A program made the position numbers and the translations under genes. The notes below the pieces were generated by a model. It saw nothing but the letters and a program-made list of their open reading frames with translations, searched no databases and was not told the origin of the DNA. Below, piece by piece: positions 52,798 through 61,931 of a stretch of 64,000 nt of DNA. Numbering within the stretch: position 1 is the stretch's first letter; each line of letters opens with the position of its first letter. Location of the stretch: NCBI RefSeq assembly GCF_018070345.1, contig NZ_JAGPXX010000012.1:109431-173430 (forward strand). The letters are read 5' to 3'. The stretch comes from Streptomyces sp. F63 (GTDB lineage: Bacteria > Actinomycetota > Actinomycetes > Streptomycetales > Streptomycetaceae).

Positions 52798-53663
52798 CGG
52801 CAGCTTCGGATGCACCGCGCAGAGCCGTGGCGGTGATCGTTCTCATGTGCAGCTGGGCCGGAGTCCTGCAGGCCCCCGTGGCACGGGCGGATGAGACGAT
52901 CCAGCACTTTGCTGGCGTTACTTGCGCAGCTGGCCGATGTGACGCGGAGGCGAAACGTGTTCGGCGCCCTGAAGCCGACAGGGTGAAGGGTGGGACAGAC
53001 CAGGGTCGAGGAGCGCCGAAAGCGGGAGTGGCAGGGGCGGCTGGAAAGCGTGCTCCCAGCCCGCTCCCCACCTTGGTATCCACGGGATGGGAAGCCGACC
53101 TCGGTGGAGGGTTCGGGATTCTGCCCCGGTTCGACGGGGTGAAGCAGACTGCGAAGCCAAAGTCCGGCGGAGGTCCACAGGTCCCGCTGGAGACGGTGGT
53201 ACAGCGGGCGGTGCAGCGTCTGACGTTGCCGGACCCTGTGATCCGTACGAGTCCGGATGCGGAGTCCGTGCAGGTAGTGCATGTACCCACGTGGATGTGG
53301 GTGGAGCGTTCGACATGGGGTCCGGTCTCCGTGACGGCTGCCGTGGAGGGCGTATCGGTGACCGCGACGGCGCGGCCGCGCAGGGCTGTGTGGTCAATGG
53401 GGGAGGGCGGCCGGGTTGTGTGCCGAGGGCCGGGGACGCCGTACTTGTCGGCGCACGACCCCGGGGCGTCGTCGCCAGACTGCGGATACACCTATCGGCG
53501 AGCGTCGGTGGGGCGGCCCGGCGGAGCCTTCACCGTATCCGTTGAGGTGTTCTGGGATGTTGAGTGGCAAGGGGGTGGCCAGGCCGGTGTGGTACCTGGC
53601 CAGGTCACGAGGGCGCAGCGCCAGTTGGTCGTCGACGAGGTGCAGGCCGTGGCCGTTCGCTGA
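52791..53663 (+). CDS. Secreted protein of unknown function, copy 2
   Basis: A 290-residue protein with a signal peptide (about 33 residues, ending VARA). The mature part repeats the copy-1 blocks almost word for word: VPTWMWVERSTWGPVSVTAA, VWSMGEG, GPGTPYLSAHDP, SSPDCGYTYRRAS and VVDEVQAV at the end. The stretch between signal and core differs more. Being always second to a lipoprotein with an overlapping start suggests the two products act together outside the membrane. Positions 53664-53822 hold no gene. Confidence 0.8.
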   Translation: MLTAASDAPRRAVAVIVLMCSWAGVLQAPVARADETIQHFAGVTCAAGRCDAEAKRVRRPEADRVKGGTDQGRGAPKAGVAGAAGKRAPSPLPTLVSTGWEADLGGGFGILPRFDGVKQTAKPKSGGGPQVPLETVVQRAVQRLTLPDPVIRTSPDAESVQVVHVPTWMWVERSTWGPVSVTAAVEGVSVTATARPRRAVWSMGEGGRVVCRGPGTPYLSAHDPGASSPDCGYTYRRASVGRPGGAFTVSVEVFWDVEWQGGGQAGVVPGQVTRAQRQLVVDEVQAVAVR

Positions 53664-53822
53664 TGTCCGGCCGAGTGCTTTAACCAAGTCGCCACCGAGC
53701 GGGTCGAGACCCCCAAAGCGCCCTGATCCCAGCCAGCATCTGCCGATTCGGCGCCGGGCTGGCGGCGGCGCCGCGGCGTTCGGTGGTCTTCTCGCCTCCT
53801 CCGGATCAAGCAAAATCCAATA

Positions 53823-54650
53823 TCAGTGTGTCCACCACTCAGGGGAGGACTCCGTCGTGGTTCCTGTTGCGGGCGCCGGCCCGGTAAGGAGGGTGCGGAG
53901 GGCTGCCGCGTCGGTGCGGAGTGCCGCCCCCTGGCCGTGGGCGGGCACGACCCAGGTGGGTGGGCGTTGGTGGGGTCCGCAGTCGGTGGTGTTCTCCGTG
54001 ATGGCCACAACAGTGGGCAGATCGCCCAAGGCATCCGCTGTCGCGCTGGGGGCGAGGAGGATCTGTACGAGGTCGTGGTCGTGGCAGATCAGCACCGGGC
54101 CGATGTGATGGTTGCGGTCCCGCACGGCGTTGACCGTTGTTGCTCCTTCCCGCAGGCGCAGGTGGAGAGAGATGTAGGGACCGGTCGGAGTGAACTCGTG
54201 CTGGCCGAGCAGGATGACCTCTGCCGGCCGTAGAAGGCCGTCGATCATTGTGCAATCCGCAGCCCGGAGCGCGTCGGTCAGTCCTTCGTGGACGGGGATG
54301 ATCTTGGTGAGATTGGTGATGCGCAGGAGTTTGCTGACGCGGCAGCTCGGCACGATGCGCAGCGTCCGGCCCGGCTGTGGTCGCAGCTTCTTCACCGCGC
54401 TGACGAGCGCTCCGAGGCAGGTGGAGTCGAGGAAGTCGACGTCCCGCATGTCCAGGACCAGGTCTCCAGTCGTCTCCTCGGCCAGAGCACACAGCGTCGT
54501 GCGCAAGGCCGGGGCCGCATAGACGTCCAGGGAGCCGTCGACGGTCACGGCGGTGTGCGGGCCGTCGGGGCGCCAGGTCATCTCGGCGTGGTCGCCGAGC
54601 TCAGCGCGGTTGGCGGTGTCGGTGGGCGCGGCGGGCTCAGGAATGGGCAT
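53823..54650 (-). CDS. STAS-domain (anti-anti-sigma-like) protein with C-terminal extension
   Basis: A 275-residue protein. ATG 54650 follows AAGGA by 6 bases. The STAS domain covers about residues 25-120: VTVDGSLDVYAAPALRTTL, VLDMRDVDFLDSTCLGALV (the Ser of DST is the usual phosphorylation site) and LRIVPSCRVSKLLRITNL. The second half (ISLHLRLREGATTVNAVRDR and on) belongs to no family that I recognise. It follows the frameshifted P450 gene of the conservon on the same strand, 78 bases on. Confidence 0.8.
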   Translation of the reverse strand: MPIPEPAAPTDTANRAELGDHAEMTWRPDGPHTAVTVDGSLDVYAAPALRTTLCALAEETTGDLVLDMRDVDFLDSTCLGALVSAVKKLRPQPGRTLRIVPSCRVSKLLRITNLTKIIPVHEGLTDALRAADCTMIDGLLRPAEVILLGQHEFTPTGPYISLHLRLREGATTVNAVRDRNHHIGPVLICHDHDLVQILLAPSATADALGDLPTVVAITENTTDCGPHQRPPTWVVPAHGQGAALRTDAAALRTLLTGPAPATGTTTESSPEWWTH

Positions 54651-54728
54651 CGAGATTCCTTCTGTCACTACAGCGGTCGGAGGTGAGGTCAGCGGTATGC
54701 GGTGTAACCGCGGGGCGGCCAGGCCGCA

Positions 54729-55995
54729 TCACGTCACCGGGAGGGTGAGGTGGACGGGGAGTGTGGACAGGCCGTGGGCGATGAACGAGGGCAAGGGAGT
54801 GAGTTCTGCGCGGGGGACCGCGAGCTGCGCGGTGGGGAACCGGTCGAACAGGGCCGGCAAGGCGACGGCGGCTTCCATGCGGCCGAGGGCTGCGCCGAGG
54901 CAGTAGTGGGGGCCGTGGCCGAAGGCCATGTGCGCTTTGGTGGTGCGGGTGATGTCGAAGGTGTCCGGGTTGTGGTGGAGGTCGGGGTCGCGGCCGACCG
55001 CGCCGAATCCGGGCAGGATCGGCTCGCCCGCGCGGATCACCACGTCCGGCTCGCCGTCCTTCTGGCCTGGCAGGTGGATGTCGGTGGTGGCGAACCGCAG
55101 GGGCATATGCGTGATCGGTGGGTGGAGCCGGAGGACCTCCTCCACCACCGCGTCCCCAGGGCACTTCACCGGAGGCGGCCAGGTGGAGCTGGTCGGGGTG
55201 GGTCAGGAGTTCGGCGATGCCGTAGGCGATGAGGTTGACGGCGGTCTCGGCTCCGGCGCCGATCATCAGGGCGAGGGTGTCGAGCATCTCCCGTCGGGTC
55301 AGTGGTCGGCCGTCGTTGTCGCGGGCGGTGAGGAGGTCGGTGGCCATGTCGTCGCCTGGTTCGGCTTCCTTCTCCTGCAGTAGGGCCTCCATCACCGCGT
55401 CCAGGTTCTGGATGGTGTCGGCGGCTTGCTGCGGGGTGGCGGCGGTGGCCAGCACGCCGTCCACGGCCCGGAGGGCGTCCGGACGTAACCTGTCCGGCAC
55501 GCCGAACAGATCGCAGATCAGCCTGGTGGGCAGGGGGTGGGCGAGGCGCTCGTACAGATCGGTGGGCTGGTCCGGCCGTGCATCGGCGGCGGCCTCTAGG
55601 GCGTCCAGGAGGTTGGTGGTGATGGCTGTGACCCGGGCACGGAGGGCCTCGATGCGGCGGGGAGCGAACGCCGGGGCGCTGATGGCGCGCAGGCGGCGGT
55701 GGTTCTCGCCGTCCTGAGTGAGCATGCTGGTGACCCGGACGAGGGCGGCCAGCGGCCACCCCTCGGGTACCTGTCCGTCGCGCCAGGCGGGCCAGTGCCG
55801 GGGGTTCTTCGATACGCGGGTGTCGTCGGTCAGCAGGGCCCGTATGACTTCGGGGCGGGTGATGGACCAGGCCGGGAAGCCGCCGGGGAGCACGATGCGG
55901 GCGGCCGGGCCCCGGTCGCGCAGGAGGCGGGCTTCGGCGTGCGGGTCGGCCCCGGTGGGGTCCAGGACGATGGGCTCGGTCCGGGCCTGGGTCAT
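54729..55995 (-). pseudogene. Cytochrome P450 (CYP154-like), frameshifted
   Basis: The first 280 codons from ATG 55995 encode a P450 N-terminal part with the I-helix ALMIGAGAETAVNLIAYG. At the GGGG run (55154-55157 on the plus strand as CCCC) the frame changes. The remainder, one frame over, gives VVEEVLRLHPP (intact ExxR), and FGHGPHYCLGAALGRMEA with the haem Cys. One extra base in that run would explain everything. It may be a real null allele or a sequencing error. Its ATG overlaps the stop of the other P450 gene, the standard place of a CYP154 partner in conservons. Confidence 0.8.
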
Positions 55996-57269
55996 CGGTG
56001 ATCTCCAAACCGTGCGGAGGGCTGGACGGGATCGAACTTCACCGGCAGCGAGGCGGGGGTGCGGTGGAACGGGCCGGGCCGGTAGGGGACGTCCTCGTCG
56101 CGCACGGTCAGCCGCATCCCCGGCACGCGGTCCAAGACGGTTTCGATCGCGGTCTTGGCGATGGCCGTGGCCGGGTCCTGCGCGGGGCAGGCGTGCGGGC
56201 CCGCGGACCAGGCGAGGTGGGCCCGGTTGTGCGCGATGGCGCCACCGTGCAGGTGGTGGGTCTGGAGGTTCGCGGAGGCGTGGCTGATCACCAGCGGCAC
56301 ACCGGCCAGGACCGGGGTTCCGGCGACGGTGGTGGGTTCGACGGCGTAGTGGATGGAGAAGTTCGCCATCGGGGCGTTGCGCCACAGCACCTCGTCCAGT
56401 GCCACCTGTACGGGAACGGTGCCGTGCTTGAGGCTGCCGGCGAACCGGGGGTCGCCGAGCAGCAGCTTCAGCCCGGAGGCGATCCAGCTGGCCGTCGGCA
56501 CGGTCCCGGCGCCGACGAGAAGGACGAGCTGGTCGACCATCTCCTGATCGCTCAAACCGGCGGGGTGCTGGAGCATCCAGGAGGTCAGGTCGTCACCGGG
56601 CCGGTGGTGTTTGAGGGCCACCAGCTCCGACAGGCAGGCCGACAAGTCCTGGGAGGCGGCCTGGGCTTCGACGCCGGTGGCGTCGATCAACCCGCCGACG
56701 CCGCGCACCATGCGGGCGCCGACGTCCTCGGGGCAGCCGAACAGACGGGCCAGGACCCGGCCGGGCACCTGGAGAGCGAAGTCGGTGACGAGGTCCGCAC
56801 GGCCGCGGGGTCCGAACTCCTCGACCGGGGGTTCGCAGCAGGCGATGACGGTGTCGTGCAGCTCGTGGGGGTCGAGCTGGCTAAGGCTGTCGGTGATGGC
56901 GATGTAGAGCCGGGCGTGCTCGGGACCGTCCGTGAACAGGGCGCTGGGCCGCCACGCCATCAGTGCCAGGGCCGGGCTGTCGTGGGGCACGTGGCCCTGG
57001 TTCAGCGCTTGCCAGCGGCGGGAGTCCTTGGAGAACCGGCCGGTGTCGCGCAGGACTTCCAGACAGGCGGAGTAGTCGACCACCAGCAGGGCCGGCGTGG
57101 CGGGGGCCAGCTCCACCCACGCGACGGGGCCGAGGGCCCGCAGGGCCTGATAGGTGGCCTCCGGACGGGCGGCGAAGTCGGGCCCGTACAGCCGCGCGGC
57201 CACGGACTGGCCGGTCCGGGGCGGCGGCGGGGTGTGGGCGGGGCATCCGGATGGTGGCGGGGAGATCAC
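55992..57269 (-). CDS. cvnE: Conservon cytochrome P450 (CYP157-like) lacking the ExxR arginine
   Basis: A 425-residue P450. GTG 57269 overlaps the cvnD stop (GTGA). The K-helix reads DEVLWRNAP, giving E-x-x-W in place of E-x-x-R, a known trait of the CYP157 family in Streptomyces conservons. The I-helix segment is VGAGTVPTASWIA, without the usual acid-Thr pair. The haem loop AWSAGPHACPAQDPA keeps Cys but departs from FGxGxHxCxG. Catalytic activity is therefore uncertain; a sensory or redox role with the Cvn complex has been suggested for the family. Confidence 0.85.
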   Translation of the reverse strand: MISPPPSGCPAHTPPPPRTGQSVAARLYGPDFAARPEATYQALRALGPVAWVELAPATPALLVVDYSACLEVLRDTGRFSKDSRRWQALNQGHVPHDSPALALMAWRPSALFTDGPEHARLYIAITDSLSQLDPHELHDTVIACCEPPVEEFGPRGRADLVTDFALQVPGRVLARLFGCPEDVGARMVRGVGGLIDATGVEAQAASQDLSACLSELVALKHHRPGDDLTSWMLQHPAGLSDQEMVDQLVLLVGAGTVPTASWIASGLKLLLGDPRFAGSLKHGTVPVQVALDEVLWRNAPMANFSIHYAVEPTTVAGTPVLAGVPLVISHASANLQTHHLHGGAIAHNRAHLAWSAGPHACPAQDPATAIAKTAIETVLDRVPGMRLTVRDEDVPYRPGPFHRTPASLPVKFDPVQPSARFGDHR

Positions 57270-57862
57270 GCGGGCTCCAGAGACAGCAGGTACTCGGTGA
57301 GGGTGATGAGGGCCCGGGTGGACGAGGCGCGGTCGCGGGCGTCGCACAACGTCAACGGGGTTCGCTCGTCCAGGTCCATGGCGGCGCGCAGCGCGTCCGC
57401 CTCGTGGCGGGGAGCGTGGTCGAACTCGTTGACGGCGACGGCGTAGGGGATGCCGTACCGCTCCAGCAGGTCCATGAAGGAGTAGGACTCCTCCAGGCGC
57501 CGGGTGTCGGCCAGGACGAGGGCGCCGAGTGCGCCGGTCAGCAGGTCTTTCCACACCTGTTCGAAGCGTCCCTGTCCGGGGGCGCCGAACAGGTACAGCA
57601 CGGTCTGCTCGTCCAGGGTCAGCCGGCCGAAGTCCAGCGCGACGGTGGTGGTGGTCTTCCCCGGGGCGGCAGCCAGGTCGTCGACGCCGACACTGGCGCG
57701 GGTCATGACTTCCTCGGTGCGCAGCGGGGGTATCTCCGACAGGGTGCCGACGAAGGTGGTCTTGCCGACCGCGAACGGACCCAGGACCGCGATCTTCAAC
57801 GCCGTGAACACCCCGCGGGCCAGGTGCGTGCCGGGGTTTCTAAAGCGAGTTGTGGAGTCCAC
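57266..57862 (-). CDS. cvnD: Conservon GTP-binding protein CvnD
   Basis: A 198-residue small-GTPase-like protein. GTG 57862 lies 23 bases inside the cvnC gene with GGAGAGG upstream. Motifs: the P-loop LGPFAVGKTTFVG about residues 27-39, the switch region LYLFGAPGQGRFEQVW (G3-like), and VAVNEFDHA as the NKxD-like segment with altered text. CvnD proteins act with CvnA-C in a membrane-associated complex likened to eukaryotic G-protein systems. Confidence 0.92.
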   Translation of the reverse strand: MDSTTRFRNPGTHLARGVFTALKIAVLGPFAVGKTTFVGTLSEIPPLRTEEVMTRASVGVDDLAAAPGKTTTTVALDFGRLTLDEQTVLYLFGAPGQGRFEQVWKDLLTGALGALVLADTRRLEESYSFMDLLERYGIPYAVAVNEFDHAPRHEADALRAAMDLDERTPLTLCDARDRASSTRALITLTEYLLSLEPA

Positions 57863-58199
57863 GCAGGAGCCTCTCCAGCAGTGCCCGGTCGGTGTGGGCG
57901 GCTTTCGGGATCGGGGCACGGGCGGTGACGTGCCCGCTGTCGGTCAGATCGGCGACGATCACCTTGACCAGGGCTGTCGCCAGGCCCAGGTGAGCGGCGA
58001 CCTCGGCCAGGGCCAGCGCGCCGGGTCGGCACAGCTCCACCACCCGCTGCTCCTCGGGGGTGAGGCTGGTGGTGTCCCGGTCGCCGGGGCTGGGCAGGAC
58101 CAGCGTCACCAGGTCGAGCGTGTTGCGCGAAGGCTTGGTCCGGCCTCCGGTGAGGACGTAGCCGCGCACCAGCCCCGGCGGCTGGTCGGGTCCGGTCAC
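57840..58199 (-). CDS. cvnC: Conservon DUF742 protein CvnC
   Basis: A 119-residue protein with the DUF742 text: RGYVLTGGRTKPSR near the start, then LTPEEQRVVELCRPGALAL, AEVAAHLGLATALVKVIVAD and LLERLLRGLHNSL at the end. A winged-helix-like core is likely. It overlaps cvnB by 4 bases (GTGA) and cvnD by 23, so all are translated together. Confidence 0.92.
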   Translation of the reverse strand: MTGPDQPPGLVRGYVLTGGRTKPSRNTLDLVTLVLPSPGDRDTTSLTPEEQRVVELCRPGALALAEVAAHLGLATALVKVIVADLTDSGHVTARAPIPKAAHTDRALLERLLRGLHNSL

Positions 58200-58618
58200 G
58201 GCCGCCGACCGGCGTCCGGGCGCCGGTCGCTGGACATCGCCGTGCCGAGCTGGCCGGCGGTGTGGTGCATGCGTGCGGTGACCACGTGCATTTCCACGCT
58301 CTTGCTGGTGGCCACGGCGAGGAAGCCGTTGGTGCCGGCGGCGATCAGGAAGACGAAGCCGCCGTCGAACTCGGTGACGCCCTGCTGCCAGGAGCCCTGG
58401 GGCTCGTCGCAGAACTCGGCCATGGTGCGGGCGGCGGCCTGGTAGCTGGAGATGGCCGCGGCCATCCGGTCGGCCGTATCGCGGTGCAGGCTGTCGGAGT
58501 GGGTGCGGACCAGGCCGTCGGAGGTGAGCACCAGGGCGTGGCGGACGCCGGGCAGCTTCAGCAGATCGTCCAGGGTCCAGCGGATGTCCTCGGCGGCGTG
58601 GTCAGACGGCGGGTTCAC
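58196..58618 (-). CDS. cvnB: Conservon roadblock/LC7 protein CvnB
   Basis: A 140-residue roadblock/LC7-domain protein (WTLDDLLKLPGVRHALVLTS, VTEFDGGFVFLIAAG, TNGFLAVATSKSVEM). GTG 58618 overlaps the cvnA stop. Roadblock proteins of this family regulate the GTPase CvnD, in the manner of MglB with MglA. Confidence 0.92.
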   Translation of the reverse strand: MNPPSDHAAEDIRWTLDDLLKLPGVRHALVLTSDGLVRTHSDSLHRDTADRMAAAISSYQAAARTMAEFCDEPQGSWQQGVTEFDGGFVFLIAAGTNGFLAVATSKSVEMHVVTARMHHTAGQLGTAMSSDRRPDAGRRP

Positions 58619-59958
58619 GGGTGGTGTCCTTCCTCGGGGGTGGGCGTGCGGCCTTCGCTGGTGCCGCTCCACCACTGGGCGATTCGGCTCGCGGCGGTCT
58701 GCGGGTCCAGCGGGGTCGAGGCGATGTGGGGGAGCTCGTTCAAGCTGGTGATCTGCCGGAGCCGGCGCCGCTGCGGCAGGCCGCCTGCGTCTGCCGCGCC
58801 CGGCGGCGGAGCGGCCTCCGGGAGGTGGGCGGAGGGGGTCGCCGGTGCGGGAGCCTCCCGGCTGGGCGACAGCGGGGCGGGCTCCGGGCCGGGCCGGCCG
58901 GGCTGTGGGGGAGGCGCCAGGTGGTTGGTCGGGATGCCGAGGACCGCGCGGACGCCTTGGTAGGGGCTGCGGTCCAGGGTGGCCTGGAAGCCGTAGCGGG
59001 CGCAGATCACGCCGACGATGGGGAGACCGAAGCGGGGAGGGTTGCCCATGGTGGACAGGTCCACCGGTGTCCGGCCGGAGAGGATCGCGTTGTACTCCCC
59101 GCGCAGGTGCGGGTTGAGGCCGATCCCCGCGTCGTCGATCGTGATGACGATGCCGTTGTGAACGTTCTCGAAGTTCACCCGCACCTGCGTGCCCGGGTGG
59201 GACAGAGCCACGGCGTTGGCCAGGAGCTCGGCCAGCGCGGCCACGAGCGGTTCGACGTACTGGCCTCGCAGCACTCGCCGGCCCTGGTCGAACTGGACCT
59301 GGACGCGCTCGTGGCCCTCGATCCGCGACATCGCACCGCGCACGACGTCGTAGAGCGGGGTGTCCTCGTTGAGCTGACCGGGCCAGGTGCCGCCGAGCAT
59401 GGCCAGGCTCTGACAGCGGCGCAGCAGCTGGGCGTTGGCGTGCTGCAGCCGCAGGACCTGCTCCAGGACGTCGGTGTCGTCACCGAAGCGCTGGGCGAGT
59501 GCGTGGGTCTGCTCGTACTGCTGGTTGGCCAGACCCTGCATCAGGCTCGCGGCGGCACTCACGGTGGCCTTGGCCGAGGCGGACACCCGGGCGTGGGTGA
59601 GACGGACGGCCTCTGCGAGCAGTCCCACGACCGCCTCGTGGTGGGCGGCGACCCCGCTTCCTTCCAACTCAGAGTGGAGAAGGTCGTGCTGGTGGCTCAT
59701 CGTCCGGCTCCGGGCCAGAAGGTCCACCGCCGCCGGCAGCCTGACCTCGGCCAGATGCCGGGTCTCCTCCTCCAGCCGGCGAGCGTGAGCCGCTGCGTTC
59801 TCCGCCCACCGGGTGGCTCGTACGGCATCCCGCCGGGCTGTGGCCAGGCCGCGGCGCGCAGCCTGCCGGGAGCGGTACAGGAAGAGCATCACGCCGAGCA
59901 ACAGCAGGAGGCTGGCACCCAGGATGAGGGCGGCTAAGGACTGCCGTACGTCGAGCAT
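58615..59958 (-). CDS. cvnA: Conservon sensor-kinase-like membrane protein CvnA
   Basis: A 447-residue protein. ATG 59958 (after GAGG) puts a single membrane helix at the start (LAALILGASLLLLLGVMLFL), with a coiled-coil-like region next (RATRWAENAAAHARRLEEET). The histidine-kinase-type ATPase has ALAELLANAVALSHPG (N-box), ITIDDAGIGLN (G1) and RFGLPIVGVICARYG. No extracellular domain of note and no phospho-accepting His box is evident. A Pro-rich tail ends the protein. It is the first gene of cvnA-B-C-D-P450-P450. Confidence 0.92.
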   Translation of the reverse strand: MLDVRQSLAALILGASLLLLLGVMLFLYRSRQAARRGLATARRDAVRATRWAENAAAHARRLEEETRHLAEVRLPAAVDLLARSRTMSHQHDLLHSELEGSGVAAHHEAVVGLLAEAVRLTHARVSASAKATVSAAASLMQGLANQQYEQTHALAQRFGDDTDVLEQVLRLQHANAQLLRRCQSLAMLGGTWPGQLNEDTPLYDVVRGAMSRIEGHERVQVQFDQGRRVLRGQYVEPLVAALAELLANAVALSHPGTQVRVNFENVHNGIVITIDDAGIGLNPHLRGEYNAILSGRTPVDLSTMGNPPRFGLPIVGVICARYGFQATLDRSPYQGVRAVLGIPTNHLAPPPQPGRPGPEPAPLSPSREAPAPATPSAHLPEAAPPPGAADAGGLPQRRRLRQITSLNELPHIASTPLDPQTAASRIAQWWSGTSEGRTPTPEEGHHP

Positions 59959-60156
59959 CGGACCTCGTAACAAAGGAACGGTCAGAGGAAGGGGGGAAGG
60001 AGGCCGCCGGGCCGGTGCACCGCTACCGCAGCCCACGGGGGAAGGCATACGGGCCCCTTGTGGCACGCCCGACCCGGCGGCCGGTCTGGTGTCGCCCCGG
60101 GTGCGATTGGTGTTCTCCGCAGTCAGAGGCCGACCGTCTTCGGGAGGAGGCAGGAG

Positions 60157-60987
60157 TCAGGGCTTGACCGCGATGCCGGACCAGGCGGCGGACACCTCCG
60201 GCGGATGAGCGAAGGCGAGGGCGCCGCGGAGCTGTTCGCTGATCGCGGTGACGCCGGGATCCAGCACTTCCAGCCCGTTGAAGAAGCCGATGACCTCCTG
60301 CCGGGACCGCGGCCGCAGCGACAGACCGGCCTCCGCACACAACGCCGCGACGTGGCAGACATCCTCGGGACGGAAGTCGCCAGTGAGGTGGGAGATCGAC
60401 AAGCAGCTGCCCGCAGGCAGCCAGGCGACCAACGCGTCGAGCATGGCGCGCACCGCGCCGTCGTCGGGGCACAGGTCCAGCACGCCGTGCAGACTCACCG
60501 CCACCGGCCGGCCGAGGTCGAACACCTTGGCAGCACACGAGAGAACGCGGTCAATGTCCAGTACATCGGCCGGGAGGTGCGCGGCCACCACCGGATCGCC
60601 CGGGTTCATCAACGCCCTGGCATGCGCGATCACGTGCAGGTCGTGATCGACGTACAGAACACGCACCCTGTCCCGGTAGGTCAGGGCCACCTCGTGCAGA
60701 TCCAGGCCGAAGGGCCGGGGCAGACCGCACCCCAGGTCGAGGAACTGGCCCACGCCCCGGTCAGCGGCGACGGCCGTCGCGTAGCCGGCGAACCGGCAGT
60801 TGAGATCCTCGGCCCGCTCCAGCCACGGCGCGACCTGCAACAGCCTGGCGGCGAGTTGCCGGTCGCTTTCGTAGTGGTCCTTCCCGCCCAGGAGGTAGTT
60901 GGACAGGCGGGCGGAGCTGGCCCGGCAGGACGGCTGCACCAGCCTGTACGCGCGGGCAACGGTGGAGGGGGATACGGATGTGCTCAT
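60157..60987 (-). CDS. DUF574-type SAM-dependent methyltransferase
   Basis: A 276-residue protein of the actinobacterial DUF574 (methyltransf_19-like) family: ARLSNYLLGGKDHYESDRQL, then motif I QFLDLGCGLPRP, the post-I YVDHDLHVIAHARAL, and later HGVLDLCPDDGAV. The substrate is unknown. Its ATG overlaps the stop of the DUF5999 gene. Followed by a 198-base gap before cvnA; both read leftward, so partial co-transcription is possible. Confidence 0.8.
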   Translation of the reverse strand: MSTSVSPSTVARAYRLVQPSCRASSARLSNYLLGGKDHYESDRQLAARLLQVAPWLERAEDLNCRFAGYATAVAADRGVGQFLDLGCGLPRPFGLDLHEVALTYRDRVRVLYVDHDLHVIAHARALMNPGDPVVAAHLPADVLDIDRVLSCAAKVFDLGRPVAVSLHGVLDLCPDDGAVRAMLDALVAWLPAGSCLSISHLTGDFRPEDVCHVAALCAEAGLSLRPRSRQEVIGFFNGLEVLDPGVTAISEQLRGALAFAHPPEVSAAWSGIAVKP

Positions 60988-61205
60988 GCCGTTTTCCGGC
61001 CGGGGATCTCGGAGACCACGTGGCCGGCGTGCTGGGGCCGGTGCGGGTGGATGACCTGACCGCTGGCGAGCAGGAGGCCGGTGTCCTCGAACAACACGGC
61101 GCCGTCGCTTCGCAGCGCCCAGCCCTGTTCGGGGTGGTGCACCACAAGGCGGGCGTTCTCCTGGCTGGTGTCCTCAGGCGGGCAGGGAGGCTGGTGCTGA
61201 CACAC
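60984..61205 (-). CDS. DUF5999-family small protein
   Basis: A 73-residue protein of the Streptomyces DUF5999 type: MCQHQPPCPPEDTSQENARL with the N-terminal Cys pair, then VVHHPEQGWALRSDGAVLF and ASGQVIHPHRP. Function unknown. GTG/ATG choice: ATG 61205 follows GGAAACTGCACGGG only loosely. Overlaps the methyltransferase start by 4 bases. Confidence 0.75.
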   Translation of the reverse strand: MCQHQPPCPPEDTSQENARLVVHHPEQGWALRSDGAVLFEDTGLLLASGQVIHPHRPQHAGHVVSEIPGRKTA

Positions 61206-61281
61206 GGAACTGACCTTTCGGAAACTGCACGGGAAGGCCTACAGGTGGGTAGGGAAGGGGCGCCGTCGCCGGACGGCGGGA

Positions 61282-61791
61282 TCAGAAGGAGAGGAGCAGC
61301 CGCACCGGGCGGGCCTGCCAGGTGATCTCGGCTCCGTCCCGGTAGACCGTCAGCGAGCAGGGGCGTTGCCGGCACAGGCGGGCGAAGTCCTCCAGGGAGC
61401 CACGGCCGTGCACCCAGCGGTCGAACACATGTCGCCTCTGGAGTCGGCCGAGGGTCGGCGTCACCGTTTGCACCGACCTCCTCATCCACTGGATTGCCGC
61501 ACGCGGCGACGGGGCCGCGTACGCGTCCCACCGCCGCTCTCCACGCCGTCCTGCGCTGGTGTTGTCCTCAATGGCGACGAGCGCCTCGCACCACACCGCT
61601 GCGCACACAAGCGGGTAAGGCTCACGGCTTGCCGCTCTCCGCGGTGTGCCTGACGTCGCTTCAGGGCTGCCGATGAGGACGGCACCGTCTACCGCACCAC
61701 AAATGACGCCTTGCCGAGCGCGCTGTTCGGTGGGTGGAGCGTTACGGAGGTCAGCGACGGCCAGTGCGAGGCGGGGCGCTGTCGGGCTCAC
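61282..61791 (-). CDS. Hypothetical protein
   Basis: A 169-residue cytoplasmic protein. GTG 61791 has AAGGAGG 7 bases ahead, a strong site that supports the start. The middle reads EPYPLVCAAVWCEALVAIED and the end RWDAYAAPSPRAAIQWMRRS with CSLTVYRDGAEITWQARPVR. No recognised family. It lies 76 bases before DUF5999, same strand, and is divergent from the regulator at 61932. Confidence 0.6.
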   Translation of the reverse strand: MSPTAPRLALAVADLRNAPPTEQRARQGVICGAVDGAVLIGSPEATSGTPRRAASREPYPLVCAAVWCEALVAIEDNTSAGRRGERRWDAYAAPSPRAAIQWMRRSVQTVTPTLGRLQRRHVFDRWVHGRGSLEDFARLCRQRPCSLTVYRDGAEITWQARPVRLLLSF

Positions 61792-61931
61792 CGGATACCT
61801 CCTTCCTGTGGTTGGGCGTGGCCGGAAGCGGATACGTTGAGCTAACCGCGCATCACGCGGTGTGGGTATGCAGTCAAGGGCGGTGGTGCCGCTAAACCTG
61901 CTAAAGATCGTTTCGCGAATGGGGGTGCACC

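Noticed and set aside
54288..54686. Plus-strand frames opposite the STAS gene
   Set aside because: The STAS domain on the minus strand is unmistakable; these are its shadows.
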